DNA of 5,988 nucleotides from an uncultured Bacteroidales bacterium (GTDB lineage: Bacteria > Bacteroidota > Bacteroidia > Bacteroidales > UBA932), in NCBI GenBank assembly GCA_946405485.1, contig CAMJHJ010000154.1:1-5988 (forward strand), written 5' to 3'. The translations under genes were made by a program, and so were the position numbers. Shown one piece after another: positions 1 through 5,988 of the stretch. Below the pieces are notes generated by a model that was not told where the DNA came from, made no database searches, and saw only the letters and a program-made list of their open reading frames with translations. Each line of letters begins with the position of its first letter. Position 1 is the stretch's first letter.

Positions 1-677
1 AGTTCAAGAACACGACCATCATCATCCAGGCCGGCTTGATCCAGCAGGATGGGACCGCGAAGATCAAGAGCGGCACCCCGTATACGTGGCCTGTGGACGG
101 TAAGACCTACTACATTTACGGCGCAGCGGACGACACCCAGTACTCCGGATTCGACCCTTACGGCGGCAACTACACCCGTACGGGCTTTCTCCTGCGCAAA
201 TTCATGGAAGAGACCCCTATCGACCCCAACTGGGATTCCGGCTTGCTGGATTGGATCGACCTGCGCTATGCGGAGGTATTGCTCAATTACATCGAAGCCG
301 TCTATGAGAGCAATGATGCCTCCCGGATGACCCGGGCCTTGGGCTATCTGAATGATATCCGTCGCCGTGCGGCCTTCACCCAGAAGATTCCCGCTTTGAC
401 CCAGGAAGTCATCATGCGGGAACGGCTGGTCGAACTCGCTTTCGAAAACCAGCGTTTCTGGGATCTGATCCGTCGTCGCGAATATACCGAGACCCGGCAG
501 AACAGCCAGTATCATGCGCTGCTGCCGATCCTGGATCTGCGGGGCACTGAACCGAAATATATTTTCGTCCGCTCCAAGATCGACAATCTCATCGATTTCT
601 CCTTCCAAGACTATATGTATTACAAGGCGATCCCGGGAACGGGAACCAACGGCCTTATCCAGAACCCGAATTTCTGA
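1..677 (+). CDS. SusD/RagB-family outer-membrane glycan-binding lipoprotein, 3' part only
   Basis: C-terminal 224 residues of a SusD-like protein; the reading frame is open from base 3, so the N-terminus lies outside the window. SusD proteins are surface lipoproteins that cap the SusC TonB-dependent transporter and help load oligosaccharides. Visible hallmarks of the family's C-terminal domain are GFLLRKF (about 183-203), then WIDLRYAEVLLNYIEA (about 252-299), the LNDIRRRAA segment (about 346-375), and RERLVELAFENQRFWDLIRRRE (about 417-482). The closing segment YYKAIPGTGTNGLIQNPNF resembles the usual 'PIP...NP..QNP' ending, so the 3' end looks intact. A TTG at 36 is an internal codon, not a start. 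The next gene begins 2 nt after the TGA. SusC is expected directly upstream but is not visible. Family assignment is secure; the ligand is unknown. Confidence 0.95.
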   Translation, partial: FKNTTIIIQAGLIQQDGTAKIKSGTPYTWPVDGKTYYIYGAADDTQYSGFDPYGGNYTRTGFLLRKFMEETPIDPNWDSGLLDWIDLRYAEVLLNYIEAVYESNDASRMTRALGYLNDIRRRAAFTQKIPALTQEVIMRERLVELAFENQRFWDLIRRREYTETRQNSQYHALLPILDLRGTEPKYIFVRSKIDNLIDFSFQDYMYYKAIPGTGTNGLIQNPNF

Positions 678-679
678 CA

Positions 680-1372
680 ATGCGTATGAAATCAAGAATC
701 CTCCTCTTTGCAGGACTGGCGATGCTCAGCCTCTCCTGCTCGCTGGACAACTATGAGACGCCGGAATGCGGCATGTACGGTTCCATTATCGATGATGAGA
801 CCGGTGAGCTTGTCCAGCAGGACATCTATATGGGCACCCGCATCTATTTCAAGGAGCAAGGTTATGACAATCCGGCCCTCCAATCCATGGTCATCAAGAA
901 CAACGGGGAATACCGGAACACGATGATGTTCCGCGGATCCTACGAGGTTTACACAACGATTGAGAGCAATTTCGAGCCGGTGGAGCCGTTCATCATCAAT
1001 CTGCAATCGGTGCGTAACTACGACTTCCGGGTCAAGCCCTTCATTCGGGTCACCGATGCCAGGGTCAATCGAACGGGACGCAAAGTCAAGGCGGCCTGCA
1101 CGGTCCAGCAGGTGTCCTCCGACAGCAACGTCAAGACGGTTGCCTTGTTTGTCTCAACCCAGCCGACGGTAGGGAAATACCTCAACGACGCCCTCGTGGA
1201 GATCAACGTTAGCAGGAAATGTACCACACCCACCAACCTGACGGTTGAACTGAATCTGGACGATTTCCCGGAATTACGGGAAGGAAAGACATACTATTTC
1301 CGGATCGGAGCACTCTCCGGCCGCAGCGGTGCAAAATACAATTATGCACCTGCCCAGGAATTGGAACTATAA
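680..1372 (+). CDS. DUF3823 domain lipoprotein, SusD-linked
   Basis: A 230-residue predicted lipoprotein of the DUF3823 family. The N-terminus is basic and then hydrophobic, ending in a lipobox-like LSLSC with the lipidated cysteine at residue 20. Just after it comes the family's opening, an N-Y-E-x-P segment followed by MYGSIIDDETGEL, a fold resembling the carboxypeptidase-regulatory-like beta-sandwich. Further on are the 'GSYEVY' and 'YDFRVKPFIRV' strands (about residues 87-124) and a second beta-rich half with VALFVSTQPTVG and TYYFRIGAL. DUF3823 proteins are typically encoded next to SusC/SusD pairs and are thought to be accessory surface glycan-binding proteins; no enzyme activity is established to my knowledge. 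The ATG at 680 lies 2 nt after the susD stop. An in-frame ATG at 686 giving MKSRILLF is an equally plausible start. Length is normal for the family. Acidic residues soon after the cysteine fit surface export. Confidence 0.88.
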   Translation: MRMKSRILLFAGLAMLSLSCSLDNYETPECGMYGSIIDDETGELVQQDIYMGTRIYFKEQGYDNPALQSMVIKNNGEYRNTMMFRGSYEVYTTIESNFEPVEPFIINLQSVRNYDFRVKPFIRVTDARVNRTGRKVKAACTVQQVSSDSNVKTVALFVSTQPTVGKYLNDALVEINVSRKCTTPTNLTVELNLDDFPELREGKTYYFRIGALSGRSGAKYNYAPAQELEL

Positions 1373-1393
1373 CCACATAAAAACGTTTACACA
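1373..1393 (+). promoter_or_regulatory. A-rich translation-initiation region without Shine-Dalgarno
   Basis: This 21-nt spacer is the only real intergenic gap between the first four genes. It contains ATAAAAACG about 6-15 nt ahead of the ATG at 1394 and no GGAGG-like sequence. A-rich leaders without Shine-Dalgarno motifs are the norm for translation initiation in Bacteroidota, and this supports the start chosen for the following gene. I see no room for a separate promoter here. Confidence 0.5.
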
Positions 1394-2890
1394 ATGAAAA
1401 AAACTACACTTCTTCTGCTGTCTGTCCTGACAGTGCTGGCTTTCTCTTGCAAGCCGGAGTCCAAACCCGCAGAGCCGGAGGTCAAAAAATCCTCCGACTG
1501 CACCATCAAGAACATTACGGCCTATGCCGAAAGCGCGGAGCGTGAAAAAGATAACCTCGAAATCGACTTCTCCGCAGACGGCAAGACCATCACCCTGACC
1601 GCTCCCGCGACGTATTCTTACCAGGCGCCGGTGGATCCGACCAAGGTTCACGTCACCGTTACCCCGGCCGACAAGGCTACGAGCAGCATCGCTGCGTCCG
1701 ACGTCGTCAATCTCACGAATGATGTGACGTTGGTTATCACCGCGGAAGATGGCACCAAAGGGAATTACACCCTGCACTTCGTCCAGACTCCGCAGATTGT
1801 CGTCAAACCGACGATCACCGTAACCGGCGAACAAGTCTGGCTCAAGGAAGGCGCCGATCTCCATCTGGAGAAGACGGGCGGTTATGCCAATGGCCTGACG
1901 GTCTTCGGAGATAAGGTCATCTTCCTGGACGGCTGGATTCTTGACAATTGCCTCCTGAAGGTCCTGAATGCCAAGACGGGTGAGTATGTGGCTGCGATTA
2001 CCAAATACATCGGAAGCGCAAAGACGGCTACGGAAACCTGCGTCACGTCCCTCTTTACCGACCAGGCCGGCCACTTCGCCACCGGCAAGCACAACTGGAA
2101 CGGCGCTGCCGGCATCCGGATGGATATTTACTCCGCCATTGATGCTGCCCCGACCTATCTCTTCCACACAGACACCCACCCCGTTGCGTCGTTGACGCCT
2201 CAGGAAGGACGCTATTTCACCGTGGTCGGCGACCTCAAGGGAGACGCCATCGTGACGACGACAACGGCCGACTGGGGCGGATTCAACGCCGGCATCCCGG
2301 GCAAGTACATCACGTATAAGGTCAAGGGCGGCGCCTATGAGGCCAACTCCCGGGAAGAAATGTCTGTCGTAGATACCTGGTCCCTGGGTAAGGTACAACG
2401 TGCTTCCATGGAGGATCCGACCTGCTACATCGTCTATAATGAAGGTGACCAGGAAGGAACGGCAGAAGGCACCCAGTTCATCCACTTCAAGATTTCCGAG
2501 CCCGGAAAGGCAGATGTGGAAATGAACCGTGAATGTCTGTTGAACCGCTTCCTCGACATGCAGGTCTTTGAGGTGAACGGTGTGAAATTCGTCGCCATCA
2601 TGCAGCAGACTTGGGCTGCCAACAGCCAGGTCGAGACCCGTGTTTACAACATTTCCGATCCTGAGAAAGTGAAGTCTGCCAAGCCGACGGATGAGAACTA
2701 CAATACCTTCCAGGTGTTCAAGTATGCCCACAACCCTGAGGTTGCCATGCCGAACAGTGGCCGGTCGGGCCGTCTGGCCGTTGCGGTCGAAGGAAACGTT
2801 GCGTATCTTTACACGTATACCGTGCCCGCAGAAGGATTCGGCGCCCGGATCATTTGCAATAAACTCACCTTCAATGAGGAATATCGGTAG
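1394..2890 (+). CDS. DUF5018-like lipoprotein with putative C-terminal beta-propeller
   Basis: A 498-residue predicted outer-membrane lipoprotein. MKKTTLLLLSVLTVLAFSC is a clear signal peptide with the lipid cysteine at residue 19, followed by a short K/P/E-rich linker (20-33). Residues about 35-131 look like the Ig-type domain found in DUF5018 proteins: IKNITAYAES, DGKTITLTAP, DPTKVHVTVTP and VITAEDGTKGNYTLHF. Residues about 140-498 are beta-strand rich, with blade-like units of a 'value displayed, then unit name' type: GLTVFGDKVIFLDG with LKVLNAKTGEYV (168-199), VNGVKFVAIMQQ with TRVYNISDP (395-423), and RLAVAVEGNVAYLYTY (460-475). That suggests a beta-propeller, which is my inference. It occupies the place where PULs often encode a SusE/SusF-type surface glycan-binding protein, so a binding role is likely. 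I see no catalytic motif. Its last 17 nt overlap the next gene. The DUF5018 call is from memory of the domain's pattern. Confidence 0.75.
   Translation: MKKTTLLLLSVLTVLAFSCKPESKPAEPEVKKSSDCTIKNITAYAESAEREKDNLEIDFSADGKTITLTAPATYSYQAPVDPTKVHVTVTPADKATSSIAASDVVNLTNDVTLVITAEDGTKGNYTLHFVQTPQIVVKPTITVTGEQVWLKEGADLHLEKTGGYANGLTVFGDKVIFLDGWILDNCLLKVLNAKTGEYVAAITKYIGSAKTATETCVTSLFTDQAGHFATGKHNWNGAAGIRMDIYSAIDAAPTYLFHTDTHPVASLTPQEGRYFTVVGDLKGDAIVTTTTADWGGFNAGIPGKYITYKVKGGAYEANSREEMSVVDTWSLGKVQRASMEDPTCYIVYNEGDQEGTAEGTQFIHFKISEPGKADVEMNRECLLNRFLDMQVFEVNGVKFVAIMQQTWAANSQVETRVYNISDPEKVKSAKPTDENYNTFQVFKYAHNPEVAMPNSGRSGRLAVAVEGNVAYLYTYTVPAEGFGARIICNKLTFNEEYR
2874..2890 (+). promoter_or_regulatory. 17-nt gene overlap, likely translational coupling
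   Basis: The esterase ATG at 2874 lies inside the last codons of the DUF5018-like gene, which stops with TAG at 2888-2890 in another frame. The region just upstream (TAAACTCACCTTCA) has no Shine-Dalgarno sequence. Ribosomes finishing the upstream gene therefore pass directly over this start, so coupled or reinitiated translation is likely. Confidence 0.6.
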
Positions 2891-4355
2891 AAAAACTCTA
2901 CTTCTTCTCCTGCCCGTTCTCCTGCTTCCCTTCTCCTCTTGCGGGAAGCAGGAGCCGGACTGGAAAAAGAACGCCGAATTCGCGGCAGAAATCTCCCTGC
3001 CGACCCATTTCTGCGACGGGATGGTCCTGCAGCACAACGCGACGGTGCGTCTGTGGGGTTACTCCCTGCAGGCTGGAATGGAGGTGCATGTGCTTCCGTC
3101 CTGGACCGACCAGGACGTGATGACCGTCTCGGGAGATGACCGTCGATGGGAAGCCGAAGTCAAGACTGGAGATGCCGGGGGGCCGTATTCCCTCTCGATC
3201 TACTGTAATGGTTGTACCACCCTGAAGGACATCTGGCTGGGCGAAGTCTGGCTTTGTTGCGGACAATCCAATATGGAGATGCCCGTGAATGGGTTCGACG
3301 GCCAGCCCACCCCCGACACGCAGTCCTTGATCTCCAAAGCCGACCCGACCGTTCCGATCCGGATGTTCCTGATGGACAACGACAACGGTGCCTGGTTCCG
3401 GCAATATGCCAAGGAGCCTCAGGTCCGCTTGAAAGGCCGGTGGGCCAACAACACACCGGACAATGTCCGCTACGCCAGTGCAACGGCCTATGCCTTTGGG
3501 TCTTACCTCCAGCAGCAGCTGAATACCCCCGTTGGGCTGATTGTCGCCTCAATGGGCTCGACCAAGATTGAGACGTGGATGAGTGAGGAGGCCGCCTCCG
3601 CTTTCCCGGACATCAATGTCCAGGCGATGAAACAGGCGAACATCACGGACGGGAACTTTTTCAATTATCCTTGCGTGGAGTACAACGCGAAGCTGGCTCC
3701 GTTCCGTTGCATGGATATCGCCGGCGTGATCTGGTACCAGGGCGAAAGCAACAGCAGCAATGCAAAGGCTTATGCTGCCCTGCAGAAAGCGTTCGTGGCG
3801 GACCTTCGTGCGAAATGGGACTGTGGAGAATACCCGTTCTACTATGTGCAGATCGCGCCCTACGATTATGGCAACTCCTCCGGCACGGCTGCCGCGTTAT
3901 TGCGGGAAGCGCAGGAAGACTGTTTGTCCACGATTCCGAACAGCGGCATGGTTTGTACCCTGGATTTGGGTGAGGAACATAACATCCATCCGACCCGCAA
4001 GATCGAAGTCGGGAAGCGCCTGGGTGACCTGGCGCTGGCAAAGACTTATGGCCGCGACATTCCGGCGCTCTCGCCGCGATTCTCTTCCGCCGAAGTCTCC
4101 GGCAGCAAGATCTTGGTTTCGGTCTGCGATGAGCCGCTTGCTTCGGAGTCCGGTTCTTTTACCGGATTTGAGGTCTGCGGCAAGGATAAGGTCTTCAAGC
4201 CCGCGACGGCCACGCTGGAAGGCGGACGTCTTGTCGTCCAATCTGCCAGCGTTTCCGAGCCGGTTGCCGTACGTTATTGCTTCAGAAACTACCAGACGGG
4301 TTCGGTGAAGGGAGCCAATGGTCTCCCGCTGATGCCCTTCAGATCAGATCGATGA
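2874..4355 (+). CDS. Sialate O-acetylesterase-type (SASA/SGNH) carbohydrate esterase lipoprotein
   Basis: A 493-residue predicted lipoprotein of the SASA family, whose members remove O-acetyl groups from sugars such as sialic acid or acetylated plant glycans. MRNIGRKTLLLLLPVLLLPF leads to SSC, lipid cysteine 23. An N-terminal beta region begins LPTHFCDGMVLQ (42-53), a family hallmark. The nucleophile block is WLCCGQSNMEMP with Ser132. WYQGESN (287-293) is the oxyanion-hole block. FYYVQIAPY (322-330) follows. LDLGEEHNIHPTRKIEVGKRL (363-383) carries the predicted catalytic His372 in the HP motif. The ending GLPLMPFRSD matches the family's usual C-terminus. All expected active-site elements are present, so it should be active. 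The frame stays open upstream to 2691, but that part only shadows the preceding gene; 2874 is chosen because it starts a signal peptide. Thirteen cysteines besides the lipid one is high for an exported protein. Substrate is not determined. Confidence 0.9.
   Translation: MRNIGRKTLLLLLPVLLLPFSSCGKQEPDWKKNAEFAAEISLPTHFCDGMVLQHNATVRLWGYSLQAGMEVHVLPSWTDQDVMTVSGDDRRWEAEVKTGDAGGPYSLSIYCNGCTTLKDIWLGEVWLCCGQSNMEMPVNGFDGQPTPDTQSLISKADPTVPIRMFLMDNDNGAWFRQYAKEPQVRLKGRWANNTPDNVRYASATAYAFGSYLQQQLNTPVGLIVASMGSTKIETWMSEEAASAFPDINVQAMKQANITDGNFFNYPCVEYNAKLAPFRCMDIAGVIWYQGESNSSNAKAYAALQKAFVADLRAKWDCGEYPFYYVQIAPYDYGNSSGTAAALLREAQEDCLSTIPNSGMVCTLDLGEEHNIHPTRKIEVGKRLGDLALAKTYGRDIPALSPRFSSAEVSGSKILVSVCDEPLASESGSFTGFEVCGKDKVFKPATATLEGGRLVVQSASVSEPVAVRYCFRNYQTGSVKGANGLPLMPFRSDR
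4352..4355 (+). promoter_or_regulatory. ATGA stop/start overlap
   Basis: The ATG of the GH71/99-like gene (4352-4354) and the TGA of the esterase (4353-4355) share two bases in an ATGA arrangement. This is a classic termination-reinitiation junction and implies the two enzymes are made together. A short direct repeat, AGATC twice at 4341-4350, sits immediately ahead of it; I attach no function to that. Confidence 0.7.
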
Positions 4356-5869
4356 AAGCCAAACTTTTATTCGGAGTCGCGTGCCTCTGCCTGTGGTTTT
4401 GCGCTTGCCGCCCCATAAAGATTACGCCGAATCTGCCGGGAACACAGACAGAGACACCGACCAATACGGTCACCTTCCCCATCCACAAGGACGGGGAGCC
4501 GTATAATACGTACCGTGGATTGGTGATGGCCGGATATCAAGGCTGGTTCGGCACCCCCGGCGACGGTTCCGCCTTGACCTCGGGCGGTGCCTGGTATCAC
4601 TACCAGAGCAACGGACAGTTCGGGCCCGGGGTGTTGCGCAATTCCATTGATTTCTGGCCGGACATGCGCGAATACGGGAAAGCCTATCAGGTAGGGAGTG
4701 CTGGCAACAGCGCTCCTTTCACGCTCCCGGATGGGAGCAAGGCCTCCGTATTCAGCTCCTACGATGAAGAGACCGTCCTGCTCCACTTCAGGTGGATGCA
4801 GGAATACGGCTTGGATGGGGTTTGGATGCAGCGCTTTGTCAGTGAAATCCGGACCGCAAGCCACAAGGACCACTTCGACAAGGTGCTCCGCAGCGCGATG
4901 AAAGCCTCCAACCAGTATCAGCGCGCCATCGCAGTGATGTATGACATGAGCAGCTGGACGACGGCGGAAGGGCTGGATCCGATCGTTGCCGATGCCGCCG
5001 CCTTGATGGAAGAATACAAGTTGAAAGACCGCTCCCGGCAGAAGTATTACCTTTTCGAGAACGGAAAACCGATGCTGGGCCTTTGGGGCGTAGGTTTGTC
5101 CGGTAGCAAGCATCCCAGACCCTCTGTCGTCAAGCCTCTGATCGAAAAGTTGCGTGCGCAAGGATGGAGCATCTTCCTGGGCGTGCCGGGTTATTGGCGG
5201 GACGGAACGAATGATTGCGTATCCGGAACGGAACACAAGCTTCTGTTGGAACTCATCCAGCAGAGCGACGGGTTCTTCCCTTGGATGGCAGGACGCTATG
5301 ATGCGTCTTCCTTCTCGACGGAGCAATGGCTGAACCGGCTCAAGAATGATATCGGGACGGCCAAAAGCTATTCCTCGACAACCCATACCGTGAGCTATGC
5401 CAGCGATGTTTTCCCGGGATTCTGCGACCGGAACATGCACCCCGATAATTACAAGGGAATGCCGGATCAGACACGGACGGGTTTCCGTAAGGGCGGCAAA
5501 TTCTATTGGGACCAGTTTTATCAGGGTATCAAGGCCGGTGCGGAGGCTTTCTACATTGGAATGTTTGATGAGATGGATGAAGGCACAGCCATCTTCAAAC
5601 AATTGCAGGTCAGCGATGCCCCCGCCAATACCTATGCCGGAGCGGACTATTGGGTCAGTTTCAGCTCCAGCGGCGCCTATTCCATTTCCCCGACCCAGCC
5701 TTCCGGCAGTTTCGTTTGGAGCGAACTGGCCAGCAACCTGGATGTAACATTCCAGGGGATTGATGACGGGAAGGGAACGGACTGGTATCTGTGGCTTACC
5801 GGCGAGGCACGCAAGATGTTGCGGGGCGAAACCAGCCTCACGTCGACCATGCCGACGCGCAGGAACTGA
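4352..5869 (+). CDS. GH71/GH99-like glycoside hydrolase lipoprotein
   Basis: A 505-residue predicted lipoprotein of the GH71/GH99-like group, often annotated in Bacteroidota as 'xylosidase/arabinosidase'. MKAKLLFGVACLCLWFCAC is the signal peptide with lipid cysteine 19, followed by a Thr/Pro-rich linker to about residue 42. The (beta/alpha)8-type catalytic region shows MAGYQGWF (59-66), DFWPDMREY (100-108), HFRWMQEYGLDGVWMQRF (145-162), YDMS (197-200), GVPGYWRDG (277-285), PWMAGRYD (310-317), VFPGF (353-357) and FDEMDEGTAIF (405-415). Glu407 and Glu410, three residues apart, line up by motif with the two active-site glutamates reported in true GH99 endo-alpha-mannanases; this is inference. 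The ending WYLWLTGEARKMLRG is typical of the group, so the TGA at 5867 is the natural stop. True GH99 enzymes act on alpha-mannosides, but for this side group I do not know a settled substrate. An upstream in-frame ATG at 4277 is rejected because it precedes the signal peptide by 25 unrelated residues. Confidence 0.88.
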   Translation: MKAKLLFGVACLCLWFCACRPIKITPNLPGTQTETPTNTVTFPIHKDGEPYNTYRGLVMAGYQGWFGTPGDGSALTSGGAWYHYQSNGQFGPGVLRNSIDFWPDMREYGKAYQVGSAGNSAPFTLPDGSKASVFSSYDEETVLLHFRWMQEYGLDGVWMQRFVSEIRTASHKDHFDKVLRSAMKASNQYQRAIAVMYDMSSWTTAEGLDPIVADAAALMEEYKLKDRSRQKYYLFENGKPMLGLWGVGLSGSKHPRPSVVKPLIEKLRAQGWSIFLGVPGYWRDGTNDCVSGTEHKLLLELIQQSDGFFPWMAGRYDASSFSTEQWLNRLKNDIGTAKSYSSTTHTVSYASDVFPGFCDRNMHPDNYKGMPDQTRTGFRKGGKFYWDQFYQGIKAGAEAFYIGMFDEMDEGTAIFKQLQVSDAPANTYAGADYWVSFSSSGAYSISPTQPSGSFVWSELASNLDVTFQGIDDGKGTDWYLWLTGEARKMLRGETSLTSTMPTRRN

Positions 5870-5988
5870 TACAGTTTGATTCTGCCGAAGGCGTTGAGGC
5901 TTCTATGGCGCCCGCTAGACTTGTCCGGCAACTGCCGGGTCTTCGGCGTGGTCTGGTTCCTGATCCGATTTGTCGCCCCGCTGGTGAT
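5870..5988. other. Downstream region with no assignable gene
   Basis: These 119 bases follow the last stop codon. I see no recognisable gene, promoter or T-tract terminator. The frame of the GH71/99-like gene stays open past its TGA to the window edge. It ends in a hydrophobic run from about 5945 (GVVWFLIRF, then VAPLV), which could be the first membrane segment of a new gene starting at a TTG (5894 or 5921), or chance. Inverted repeats in the same bases are listed separately. Confidence 0.4.
5883..5948. repeat. Nested inverted repeats after the last gene
   Basis: The outer arms TGCCGAAGGC (5883-5892) and GTCTTCGGCG (5939-5948) pair over 10 positions with two G-T wobbles, including an exact 7-bp match GCCGAAG/CTTCGGC. 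Nested directly inside the right arm is CCGGC-AACT-GCCGG (5925-5938), a 5-bp GC stem with a tetraloop. The position, 14 nt after the last stop codon of the gene cluster, suits a transcript-end or RNA-stabilising structure. There is no run of T after it, so it is not a canonical intrinsic terminator. Confidence 0.3.

Noticed and set aside
36..38. TTG as start of a short SusD-like gene
   Set aside because: The frame is open to base 3 and the protein is homologous only to the C-terminal part of SusD, so the gene simply begins upstream of the window.
2691..2873. N-terminal extension of the esterase by 61 residues
   Set aside because: The extension is an Arg/Ser/Pro-rich shadow of the preceding gene and would bury the signal peptide that begins at 2874.
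1367..3037. 556-codon antisense open frame opposite the DUF5018-like gene
   Set aside because: It is codon-register antisense to a gene with a clear signal peptide and domain, explained by absence of TTA/CTA/TCA in the sense gene. Its protein shows no recognisable domain or signal.
4277..4351. N-terminal extension of the GH71/99-like protein by 25 residues
   Set aside because: It overlaps the esterase's conserved C-terminus and would place unrelated residues ahead of the lipoprotein signal peptide; the ATGA start at 4352 fits better.
4367..5602. 411-codon antisense open frame opposite the GH71/99-like gene
   Set aside because: Same register effect as above; the sense strand carries a full family motif set and the antisense product shows none.
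5867..5869. TGA as a premature or recoded stop in the glycosidase gene
   Set aside because: The protein already ends with the WLTGEARKMLRG segment typical of the family's C-terminus, and the downstream frame does not resemble a further glycosidase or binding domain.
5925..5938. Rho-independent terminator
   Set aside because: The GC stem is only 5 bp and is followed by GTCTTCGGCG with no T tract, so it is not a canonical intrinsic terminator.

Overview
The window looks like the 3' part of a polysaccharide utilization locus (PUL) from a Bacteroidota bacterium, probably a Bacteroidales-type glycan degrader. The evidence is a SusD/RagB C-terminus followed at once by a DUF3823 lipoprotein, a DUF5018-like lipoprotein, a sialate-O-acetylesterase-type SGNH lipoprotein and a GH71/GH99-like glycosidase lipoprotein. 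All are on the + strand, and the translation starts lack Shine-Dalgarno motifs. Base composition looks GC-rich for the phylum (mid-50s % by eye, not computed). The codons TTA, CTA and TCA are nearly absent from at least two genes. Genus cannot be assigned from this alone.

Layout: 1-677 is the C-terminal part of a SusD-like glycan-binding lipoprotein whose start, and presumably its SusC partner, lie upstream of the window. 680-1372 is a DUF3823 lipoprotein. 1394-2890 is a two-part lipoprotein with a DUF5018-like Ig-type domain and a C-terminal region of about 360 residues that may be a beta-propeller. 2874-4355 is an SGNH/SASA carbohydrate O-acetylesterase with GQSNM, WYQGESN and HP motifs. 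4352-5869 is a GH71/GH99-like enzyme with the FDEMDEGTAIF signature. 5870-5988 holds no gene I can assign. It contains nested inverted repeats and an open frame that continues past the last stop codon.

The genes are packed as one transcription unit. Successive junctions are a 2-nt gap, a 21-nt gap, a 17-nt overlap and a 4-nt ATGA overlap. The two enzymes and the gene before them are therefore probably translationally coupled. The simplest working model is that the SusD protein and the DUF3823 and DUF5018-like lipoproteins capture a glycan at the outer surface, the esterase removes O-acetyl groups, and the GH71/99-like enzyme cuts the backbone or side chains. The substrate is not determined by the sequence. 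I saw no tRNA, rRNA, CRISPR array, transposase or other mobile element.
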